DNA from: Blasia pusilla
Taxonomy: Eukaryota; Marchantiophyta; Marchantiopsida; Blasiales
NCBI GenBank assembly: GCA_050084515.1
Contig: CM114271.1
Span: forward strand, 43,090,001-43,154,000
Direction: 5' to 3'
Length of the DNA stretch: 64,000 bases
Numbering within the stretch: the stretch's first letter is position 1; each line of letters begins with the position of its first letter. The notes beneath the pieces were generated by a model. That model saw only the letters and a list, made by a program, of their open reading frames with translations, was not told where the DNA came from and made no database searches. A program made the position numbers and the translations under genes. Below, in pieces: positions 48,809-58,600 of the stretch.

Positions 48809-49949
48809 TATCAGGTAATGGTGAGAATTCAACCAAGACATCCGTTACATAAGTCCGTGGTGCGAGCCAAGGCAATAATGACCGATGTTGAGTCTGTCAC
48901 GTCTTTTAGGATAGACCGATGAGATCTAGTAGAGCACCTTCGTAAGTAGTGGAGGAAAAGCTCAGTTGGTTGAGGATGACCTGCTCAGGCCCTGGAAAAC
49001 CTGAGAGAGCAGGTTTCCCTTTCGTTTCGGCTCATTTGGAGCCATATTGAAGAACTTACTATTTTGGGTAAGTACCATTTTGAATATATGATCGACTTTC
49101 TTTTTTTGGAAGTGGCCCTTGACCTTCTACATCAGATCAAGAGCCAAGGAGGTGACTTGGGAGAATAGGTTACCATGGAGAGAGCTTGGGAGAGCGGAGG
49201 GGTACACCTCAAGGAGAGAGAGCTTGAGAGCTCATTCTCTCTTTGTTGAACCTCTTGGCATGAGGCGGCTATGGTCCCTTGCCTTGTGAGTGTAACCCAA
49301 GCCTCTCATTTGGAGAGTGGGTTTGGTTTGACATGAGAGAGAGTGCACACCTTTGAGAGTTATGGTTGTGAGATGATGTAGAGAGAGATTGGATCTAACT
49401 TTACAAAGAGAGAATGAAAGAATGAGAGAGTGAGAGAGCTTCATGGGGGAGATCGCTAGTCACTCGCTCTTTTTGCAGGTTGGGGACCGTGTTCCCCATT
49501 CAACGGCCCATGGGAGTGGTCACCGGAGCAAGGGCTGCTATGATTGTTCTTTGCATTTTCCGATTTTTCGTGTGGAAGAGTGGCGCGCGGAAGCGCTGCC
49601 CAATTTCTGATAGGGATTGATTATGGGGGCGGGTTGCCCCATGTCGGTGCTCACGAGAGCACCATGTAGCTTGCTGATTTTTATTTTTACAGGTTTTACA
49701 TTTTGGTTGGGAGAAATCAGCGCGGAAGCGCTGCCAAATTTTGTGTAGGAGAAAGAGACATTGGGCTTTACGACAGTCCCTATCAGTTTTTATTAGAATG
49801 TCCAATTCCAAATAGTTTTTGATATTGTTGCAGATCGTGAAGCTGTTCACGTTGTGCAACAAATAGTGTGCAATTTGGAGTTGCGAGTAAAAAGTTATGG
49901 TCAATCTTGCAAAACTGCCATTGCTAGGCGATTTTTAGCGTTAAATTGT
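48809..49949. other. Stretch with GA-rich patch, no gene seen
   Basis: A purine-rich run of GAGAGA-type sequence spans about 49160-49440. Near 48960 the phrase GCTCAGTTGGTTGAG resembles a tRNA A box. Just after it ACCTGCTC and GAGCAGGT form a hairpin (about 48978-49013). A tRNA-derived relic is possible but no B box follows. Open frames have no domains. Confidence 0.4.
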
Positions 49950-51642
49950 TCAAACCCTAAACCAGCCGCCACGCCGACGGCGGCGGTCGCCGTCACCAGT
50001 CAACGGTCCACCGTTACCATTGATGGTCAAGTGTCATGGTCAACGGTCCGTTGTCACCATCAATGGTCCACCGTCCACCGGCCACCTTCGGTCGTTGCTG
50101 TTGCCTAGCGTTGCATTCGACCGTTGTCCACCCTTTGGTTGCCATTGCCGCCATTACGGAGTGGAGGGTCTTCCACAACGTTCATTGGTTCTCTAACTTG
50201 CGTCGCCACCACGTACTTTGTTTTGGCCGCCACCGTCATCGCGGTTTTGTCGTCAACCAGTGATGGCACATGACCTCTGCTTATGGTGTTTGGGTTTTGA
50301 TTTCATGCTTTTATGTTGTGATTGGCAGCCGCTCAACGACGATCGAGTACCATGCCGTGACGCCCATAGCCCCAACGCGCCGCCGATTGCCGCACCATGC
50401 CGCTTGTGGCTGTACCGCACCGTCTCGATTGGGGAGCTGCACCATCATTGTGGAGTCCACCAACGCAACCACAGTGGTTGCGTTGGTGAGCCCCATGCTT
50501 GCCAAGACGGTGGAGGCAATGGCTGGGGGCAAGACCCGAGGAGATCGACACACCAGGGGAGATCGGGAGAGACACCCTCGAACTTCTTGGGATGTCATGC
50601 AGGTACGGCAGGAGATGATAGCCACAGCATCGAGCGTGGTTCCGGGCACTGCATGTGGAGGAGATCAGAGTTTGCAGTTGGCTGCAGGAGAGCGGTCGAG
50701 TGTTGTTGTTTGAGATGGGGTTGCACCAAAGCAACCACCGATATCCGCGCCGGAGAGTCCTACCATAGTCACGCACGATGATCGATCGTCATTAACTTAA
50801 CACAAATGGCATGCCACAAAAACCTTTCCTATGTTTGTTAGCTTTCCCTTTTCCTATGCATATAAGGGGGTCGATCCTTGCTTGGATTGGGATGATCAAG
50901 CACAACGGTCGCTAGAGCCCGATGCCAATGAGCAAGAGTCGGCAATGGGATTTCCCCTTGGAATGACTATAATACCATCAATATTAGAGCCATCATGACA
51001 TCATATCTTAGGTCAGGCGATGGACCTCGATTGCTTGACATGGATAATCCGCTTAGGAGTAACTGAGTAGCGCCAGATGAGGTTGTGACATGTCACAACT
51101 ATTGCGTCGGTGAGCCTCATGCCTACCGAGACGGTTCAAGCACTAGCTGGGGACGAGATTTGAGGAGATCGACATATCAAGAGTGATCAAGAGACACACC
51201 CTTGAACTTCTTGGGATGTGTTGCAGATACCCCGGGAGATGGGAACCACAACATTGAGCATGGTTTATGGTTTTGCATACAGAGGAGATGCATATATGAG
51301 AGTTTGGAATCAAATTGGCTGCAAGGAAGCAGTCAAATTGTGTTGGTTGAGATAGCATTGCGCCATAGCAATCACGAATACTCGTGCCGGAGAGTCCTAC
51401 AATAGTCACAATGGAGACTTGGGAGCCGGATATGAGCCCTACGTTGACAAGAGGAGCTAGAGCAGCGTCGGATACATCAGTTTCTTAGGAGGCATAAGAG
51501 CTAGTTATTTTGCATTTAGAATGCATGATTTGGGTATGCTGAAGAGTTGAGGGATCCACATTGAGTTTTCTAGCGACACGACAATCTTTCAACGATCCTA
51601 ATATTATAGTGATACAAAGACGGTCCTAATCCAAAGTAGGAC
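49950..51642 (+). repeat. Probable LTR and leader region of G2, with internal duplication
   Basis: GC-rich sequence leads into the gypsy relic G2. The blocks 50460-50775 and 51092-51410 are direct repeats at roughly 75 per cent identity, sharing CTTGAACTTCTTGGGATG-like and GCCGGAGAGTCCTAC segments. A GCATATAAGG (about 50859) could be a TATA element. ATATTAGAGCCATCA near 50981 resembles the TGGTATCAGAGC primer site used with initiator tRNA-Met. This suggests that an LTR ends near 50977 and that the second repeat block is part of a displaced or nested LTR. LTR outer ends were not found. Open frames of up to 187 residues here are overlapping on several strands and are not called. Confidence 0.5.
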
Positions 51643-53025
51643 TTGTGGAGATGTCACATGGAGAGTATGTATCGAGCACTTTCATGCCCGCCAAGAAGGA
51701 TGTGCATGGCAACTAGACAGATAGGTGGATATGTGGAGACTATCAAGCTATCAATCGGCAAAGGAAGTCCAATAGATATGTCATGCCCACTCTTGAGGAA
51801 ATCTTTGATGCTATTGGGCATGGAAAGGTCTTTCGTTCATTGGATCTTCGAGTCGGATACCATCAGACTGGATGGACATGCAGAAGACACCATTTTGGGA
51901 CATCGATCCTCACGAGAAGAATTGTTTGTACCACTGGCGATACAAACAACCATTTGGGTTAAAGAAGGCCCAAAAAATTTTCAGAGGGTCATGGATAGGA
52001 TCTTTGCACGTCTAGATTTTGCGAGATGTTACATTCATGACATCGTAGTCTTAAGCACCACGTTTCATGAGCATGAGTGACTTCTGGAGGAGGTGTTTTG
52101 ACGATTGCAATTACATGGGCTGAAGCTACATCCATGCAAGTTAAACTTATTTCTACAACAAGTTTGAGTATTTGGGTCACACGATGTACCCAAATAGCCT
52201 TGGTGTTCAACAGACAAAGGTAGAGGCTATCTCATGCATTCCACCCCCTACAGATGTGAGTCGAGTTCTTACATTCATGGGATTGGAGAACTTTTACCAA
52301 CAGTACGTCAAGGGTTTTAGTTCGATTGCAAAGCCTCTAACCTTGCTGACCAAGGTGGATCATGAGCGGCACTAGGGGGATGTGCAGGAAAAGCATTTCA
52401 ACTACTCAAGGAGAGATAGACTTCCCATATTGAGGAAACATATAAATATCAAGGGGCTTCCTCTCTAGTTGCATACAAATTGGAGTATGTTAGGGCTTGG
52501 AGTAGTGCTCACCTTGCATGACGATGAGGGTAGAGAGTTCATGGTGGCTTACAGTAGTTGCTCAAACTACGCTGCAGAGGCAAAGTATAGCTCGTATGAG
52601 GGTGAATGCTTGGTTGTAGTGTGGATTGTCGAGCATTTTAGGTGTTATTTATTCAACAATCCCTTTACCATCATCAATGATCATCAGCCACTTAAGTGAT
52701 CGATGGAGTTTGACTACAACAAGCCAGACGGTTTCGATAGGAGGATACATATGTATTGCGAGTTTGGGAGGATGGTAGAGTATATGTAATGAAGTCATCC
52801 TTTGTAGAGAGCATGTTTGGTGAAGCTTGCTCACGAGGAGTTGGGTCACTTTGGAGTGGAGCAGACGTACAGCTTGCTCCAGATACAATATTGATGGCTA
52901 GATATGCAGACTGATATTTAGCAATTTGTTGCCAAATGCATGGTGTGTGATCGGGTCTTGGCACCGTTCAATGCTCCAACTCCATATTTTCATCTACTTC
53001 CTATTATGGGTTTGGGTCATAAAGG
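51643..53025 (+). pseudogene. G2 Ty3/gypsy pol relic: RT, RNase H, integrase zinc finger
   Basis: In several frames: DRWICGDYQAINRQRKSNRY (about 51717), FRSLDLRVGYHQ with its catalytic Asp (about 51835), FQRVMDRIFARLDFARCYIHD (about 51980). Here the YxDD motif has become YIHD, losing one catalytic Asp. The thumb/connection follows with FEYLGHTMYPNSLGVQQTKV and YVKGFSSIAKPLTLLTK (52147-52375). RNase H has SNYAAEAKYSSYEGECLVVV (about 52557). After a stop in DHQPLK(W), the integrase zinc-binding HHCC segment HEELGHFGV...AKCMVCDR is at 52825-52955. Several stops sit where the family has Trp or Gln. The frame breaks off at the SL LTR. Confidence 0.9.
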
Positions 53026-53443
53026 TGTGAGAAAAGAGAAAGTGACGAAATCACTGAAATGTTTACAAAACTTAGAGATACAAAGTGGCCTAGTCCGTCC
53101 GTGCACTCACAGAAGAGCTTCGATGGAACCTACCGCTGCGGCTCCTGACTATTTCACTACTCAAGAAACTAGGGTTTTTTAACCTATTTTTCTTCGTTTC
53201 TGTTAATAGAATAATTTTGCTGGGGGCTACGCCCCTAGACCCTTACGACGCATCAGGGTGCCTCGCACTCTGATGCAATATAGGGTTGCATAATCCTAGT
53301 AACACTACTCCATAAACCACCTACGTCATATTACTATAACTCCTTCAACGTCTAAGTCGGAACCATCAATCTAGGCTTCTCCTCATACAAGGGGGACAAT
53401 CATATTAATGGTGCTCAGAGAAGTGGATGTTGAGAATCCAACA
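53026..53443 (-). repeat. Solo LTR of family SL inside G2 integrase
   Basis: A 418-bp copy from TGTGAGAAAA to AGAATCCAACA, flanked by AAAGG at 53021-53025 and AAAGG at 53444-53448, a perfect 5-bp target duplication. Compared with other copies it lacks the ACATGGAGATAACTCGACAT block (after 53130) but has an additional CTGGGGGCTACGCCCCTAGA block near 53220. The integrase frame ends at its left side and resumes at its right side. Confidence 0.96.
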
Positions 53444-53683
53444 AAAGGATTTTGGATTTTTTAGGACCTTTACCTTTGACAGAGTGCCATAATTGTTATG
53501 TGTTGGTGATGGTTGAGCAATTCTCAAAGTGGATAGAGTTGGTTGCATTGCTTGACAAAGCAAGTGAGGGAGTAGCGTATGCCTTTCTAGATCAAATATG
53601 GTGTCATTATGGTGCACTAGCTGAGGTGTTGACAGACCAGGGTATGGATTTTCAAAAGGGAGTTTCAAGCCGTGTTTGATAGT
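53444..53683 (+). pseudogene. G2 integrase core, N-terminal part
   Basis: Continues the integrase after the SL LTR: FLGPLPLTECHNCYVLVMVE, then QFSKWIELVAL and AEVLTDQGMDFQK, which covers the region of the first two acidic residues of the D,D(35)E catalytic triad (the first Asp position is disrupted near the LTR). A one-base shift follows and the sequence then breaks off at about 53683 against the copia fragment. The Glu of the triad is not present. Confidence 0.85.
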
Positions 53684-53895
53684 GCACCTTAATATGCTTT
53701 GTACGAGCATGAAACACAGGGTTATTAGCAAGCTTGACGCTACTAATATTGTCTGCATATATTACACTAGGACCTAAGTTACTAACACCAATCTCAACAA
53801 GTAATCGATGAAGCCACACTGCCTCACATGTTGCATTGATTGCTCCTCTGTACTCAGCCTCTGTTGAAGATAAAGCAACTGTAGGTTGCTTCTTT
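53684..53895 (-). pseudogene. Ty1/copia RNase H fragment
   Basis: Read on the minus strand this is one open frame beginning KQPTVALSSTEAEYRGA and continuing VWLHRLLVEIGV, YADNISSVKLANNPVFHART and KHIKVHY. These are the signature segments of the copia-type RNase H domain at the end of pol. The frame has no internal stop over about 70 codons, so it is younger than G2. It is cut on one side by the CACTA terminus of E2 at 53896 and on the other joins the G2 integrase. Confidence 0.93.
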
Positions 53896-54625
53896 CACTA
53901 GAACAATTCCATAGTTTTATGACTGGCTCATATGACTCCCTCAAGTCATATATGCCTTAAAATGACTGGAAATGACTGATGACTCATGGAGTCATAAAAG
54001 CCTAGTCATCTACCATACCATGACTCGAGTCATTTTAGGATGAGAGACCTAGTCATTCATTTAAATGACTGACACGTCAGTAAAGTCATATAATATGACG
54101 ACCATATCAGCATATGACGTGGCAAGTCGTCAAGTACGACTACTTAAATCATGACACATGTCACATTGTATGAGTCAACTGTAGTCATATTGTTCGGAGA
54201 ATTTCATAAAAATGACTTCATATTCAATTCTATGACTAAGTCATATTGATTATTTTGTTTCTTCTAAATAACTTTAAATGGTTGTATACGACTCAATAAA
54301 TGACACGGTCTTTGTGTATGACTCAAGTCTGACTACTTTGTATGACTCCATGCTTTGTGAATATGACTAGGAACCTAAATATGTGATTTTTTTAAATGAC
54401 TCCATGTTTTTTTTAATACATTTTTTCTTATGACTAGAATCTAACTTCTATATGACTGATATTTTGCATGACAGGTCTGAATGACTCCACGATTCATTAA
54501 TATGAGTGCATGATAGATGAATATGACTAGGTACCTACATATTTGACTTTTATGACTAGAGTTTGGCTACATTATATGACTGAATGATTTATGACTAATA
54601 TGATTCATATGATATTTAAATCACT
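53896..54625 (-). repeat. Left terminus and subterminal array of E2
   Basis: After CACTAGAACAATTCCATAG about 30 copies of TGACT or AGTCA occur in 730 bp, roughly one per 24 bp, on both strands. Several pair as palindromes such as ATGACTCGAGTCAT (54020) and ATGACTAAGTCAT (54233). The first 200 bp align in inverted orientation with the right end of E1. The preceding three bases, TTT, would be the target duplication if confirmed on the other side. Confidence 0.9.
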
Positions 54626-55041
54626 TCAAGATATGGGAATTAGAAGTAGGTCTCATGATAGAAGGCTAAGGTTCTCTTTGCAGAATGTAGCCTATCCATT
54701 CATGCATTGATTCTCACAAGGCATTGATAAACTAACCAAATCAAGGGAAAGGTGGAGATTTTAGTTCAGACACTCCATTCATCAACTGAGAATGCGGTGT
54801 AAAAACAAATATCTGATTGGAAACTACTAACTGTCCAATGCAGGAACTAGAATAAAATTTTGTACTCTCATATTGAAGAAAAGTAAATTCAACAACAAAG
54901 AAAGTGGTCATAAAGATTACTACAAGCAATCAACATTGAACTCTGTGGAGAGTTTGAGATTTCATAGAGAACGAGTCAAAAAAACATGCACTACTCTATG
55001 TAAGTCTTGTCTGCATGTAGGCATGAACGTCTTATATTAGC
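54626..55041. other. E2 sequence downstream of the TNPA-like stop
   Basis: AT-rich and without repeats of the TGACT type; probably the 3' untranslated region of the TNPA-like gene. A 62-residue minus frame (54741-54929) has no domain. Confidence 0.5.
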
Positions 55042-55640
55042 CTATGATTTCTTGAAATTTACTTCAGGACAAAATATTGAACCTCCAAGAGCATCACCCA
55101 GAGTGTATTGGGATGGCATATTAGCCTCATTTGGCTGCCATAACTTATGATCCAAGAATGCAAGATGGACAATCTTCAGATCCACCCGTACCACCCCCGA
55201 TGGGATATCACTCCCATGAAATTTGTGTTGTCCACTCATGCCAGTTACAACACCAGTGCCCAAAATTGTCCTGCTGAGCTTGGGCTTTAGGAGTTGAACC
55301 TCATCGCCCACACGAATCTGCAAACCCAAGATCCCCGAATGAGTCTTTGGAGGAGACAAATGCATCAAGTTGGTGTTGGACATATAACACAACACATTAT
55401 TAGTTACAATTCTTTCAATTGAAATATTGTAGCACTTGAATAAAGTTCTGATTATCATGCCAAGCAAGAAAGTTTTTCTTCCAAGTCCACTTTACATCGC
55501 TGTCATATTTACTACTTGCAGCTTGAATGACGTCAGAATGCACTCTTGTAACACGTCTCTTTTTGTTTGGAGAAGAATCTTTCTCCCTAGCAATGAAACT
55601 TGCATAGTACAAAAGGATAGTAAAATAAAGGAAAAGTAAT
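55042..55640 (-). CDS. E2 TNPA-like gene, TNP1-domain last exon
   Basis: Two overlapping frames make up the exon. One (55612-55415) has EKDSSPNKKRRVTRVHSDVI, a likely nuclear-localisation segment, and WTWKKNFLAWHDNQNFIQVL. The other (55467-55042) carries the TNP1/En/Spm-like domain: GLQIRVGDEVQLLKPKLSRT, GQHKFHGSDIPSGVVRVDL, LGDALGGSIFCPEVNFKKS and stop. Joining them needs a one- or two-base shift near 55440 or a small intron. The same domain in E1 is split by G1. Confidence 0.8.
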
Positions 55641-58600
55641 TTTGTTATGTTGAATGTACATCCATAGAAGGCTATTGATATATAGCTATAATATCAGAGA
55701 GGGAAATATACCAAGCTGGAGCTTGACATTTACTTGTTGTACAAAATCTCTTGCTGTAAAAAAAATTGAAGATCTCTTTGAATCTATAATAAGTGTAAGG
55801 ATATACCAAGCTGGAAATTGACATTTACTTGCTGTACATATTCTCTTGCTGGAAAAAAATGAAGATCTCTTTGAAACTATAGTAAGTGTAAGGATAACAA
55901 AAGTAGAGAGGGGAAGAAAAGGAAATCTGAGAGGGTTGTTGTTTTAGGTATGTTGTCAAAGCAAACAACGATACACAAAATTGGAACTTCACATTTAATT
56001 TTTGTACATTATCTTAAATCATAATGCATTGAAGATCTCTTTGAAACTATAGAAAGGGTAGGGATAACAAAAGAACGTAGGGGAAGAAAACCAAACCTGA
56101 GAGAGTTGTTGGTTTAGGGTTTTCAGAAGGCGAGCAGGGTTTTGATTTGTTTGCCTTCTTGACTATCACACAACAACAATATTTATAAGAAACTAAAAGA
56201 ATATGCACTTACAAAGGATATAATTTTTATAAACCAAATCAGGATTTTCTAAACTCAATGCTTACGAGCTCGAATCCCTTCAGTTTGCCCATCCAAGTCC
56301 CTTGATACCTCCTTATGAGCACCCAAAACATCTACTCCAATCTTTGAAGGGCCATCCTTGACACGAGCAAGATCTGCAATGTAATTTCAAAGGAAAAATT
56401 ATCAATTTCTAATAATTGCACCAATGCTTGAAAAGAAACGAACTTGAGAGAGGACTCTTACCTTCTTGCTGACTCATAATATGAGTCTTAGAAGGACCAC
56501 ATGTATTCATTTTAGGTCTCCTCTTCTCTGAAAGCTTGTTGATCATATCAACAAGCATGGAAAAGGCCTCTTTTTGTTCTTTCTGGTTTTTTTCCAACTT
56601 CTCCTCAATCAGGGATTGGTTGATTGACATCTTCTTCTCCAAGAGGAGTTGGTTCCTCTCCAATTTTTGCTCAAGATCACCCTTGATGACACCCATATCT
56701 GCATTCCATTTCTTCTCTACCTTCAGAAGTTGAGTGGTTATGCTTGACTCTACACTCATCTGAAAAATAAAATGATATCCATATAGTTAGTATGTTCCCT
56801 GCAAGTATATAGCTCCAACTCAAGGCTATATCAGTCTTTGTATGAAGATAAATCAAACACTATCATAAGTCATATTTAACTCGGTAGCATTATACTCACT
56901 CGGGAACCTCCAGTGTAAAGGCTATCACTCGCTGTTGGTGTTTGCTCTTCAGGTTCTTTCGTGGTCAAGGGTATTGTCGCACCTCCTTCCTATTGGTAAG
57001 ATTACATACAAACCAATGAAAGTGAATGTATCAGGTGGTGATGATTCCATGTATTTACAAACCTCACAATACACGGGAAATAATTCACACATAATTATAG
57101 CTAACTTACAAGACTCTCTTGTTGTGGAATTGGTCTATTGTCAGTAACACCTACATTGCTTTGTGTGGTTGATCCACCTCTGCCCTATACATGGAGAAAC
57201 CCAACAATACAATTAGAATCACTAACATTGACAAACATTAAAAATCTGAACACCAAAGTGCAGAAATCATAAATATAAAAGAAATGAAAGCTAAGGATAA
57301 CTTACAGAAAACCCCTCTAAACCTCCCCGTCCGCTGTGATTTAAAGTCATAACCTTTGATCTTGCGTTCACCATCTTTTGGGCCTTCAACATACCCTCTT
57401 CTGAAAGCCAATAATCTACCAAATGGCCCCATGCATCTTCCTTAGCATCAGGGTGGCAAGGGACATCAACATGAGCCCCATTAGCCACCCAATATGCTTT
57501 CATCGTGGACCGTTCTGTTTTTAATAATTGTGCATATTTCTTCTTCAAAAAGTCCAAGCATAAAGATGGTTCCCCAACATATGTGTACGCACTCTCAATG
57601 TGCTTGCGAACTGTTGCCACATTAATAGCCTCTTGCCTACTCATCTCGACACATGATAAGTTGAGATAGCGTAGGGTCCATACCTTTAGGTCATTCAACC
57701 ATGGCTCATAACCGGGCATCTTCGTCTTTGGAACCCCAGTAGGCAATAATTCACATCTAGGAAGTAGGTTTTGGTCCTTGCGTTGAGCCACATCACGGTT
57801 CCACAAATCTCTCTTGGTCCTACTTCTCCTCGCACTTGCCCTATCACCTGAAGAAATGAAAGGCGCAAGAAAATCAATTTAGACATGCACATGTTACAAA
57901 ACGTAGGGAATAAAGACCAGATCACTAACCACTTGTACCCAACATTATTGGTTGACATTTAGACCATGCCTCAAAAGCGACTACATGTGGACATACCCCC
58001 ACTTTTATTTTTGGGTTTGGAGAGACTAGGGGCCATGAAAGACTGACTGTCACTTTGATGCAAATGTACACTCGTCCCAACAAATCTCGATGGCCCATCA
58101 AAAAATGTTGAGTCAGAACCTTCTCCTGCAATTGGATAAGGGGGCAGAGGGCATGGTGCTCCATCTTGTCCACATATGGAGATAGCACTCTTACATCCTT
58201 CATCAACACTATAGACAAGAAATCAGGACTTCACAATCTGAAAAAACACACCAAAGCAGGAAAGGATAATAGCCACTTTTCGAGTCATCATGAGAAGATC
58301 AAGAGTTAAAGAGTTATCATTCCTTAAAAATAGAGAATTTGATCACAAATACACAATGTGGAAAGAAGGTTACACTTGGCGTTGCCCATGGTTGGCCTGA
58401 AGAACCAGGTTGAATGCGTCCCCATTGTTGTTGACTCCCCATCGTGGTAAAAGTTTGTGTATGAGGACCCCATTCGGCGTGAGATCCAGATGGTAGAGAT
58501 GGCTGGGTATTGCCTACCTAGGGGCTTTCTACAACTCCAGGTTGTGACCAAGACATGCCTCCAGGCCATTGGCCTTGAGCGGTCATGTGTCCAGCTGTAG

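Noticed and set aside
48960-49020. Second tRNA gene, from GCTCAGTTGGTTGAG
   Set aside because: No acceptor stem, anticodon arm or T arm can be built; only the D-arm-like phrase is present.
50218-50781. 187-residue plus-strand frame and overlapping 147-residue frames on both strands
   Set aside because: GC-rich DNA gives several overlapping frames on both strands; the region behaves as a retroelement LTR/leader with a direct repeat.
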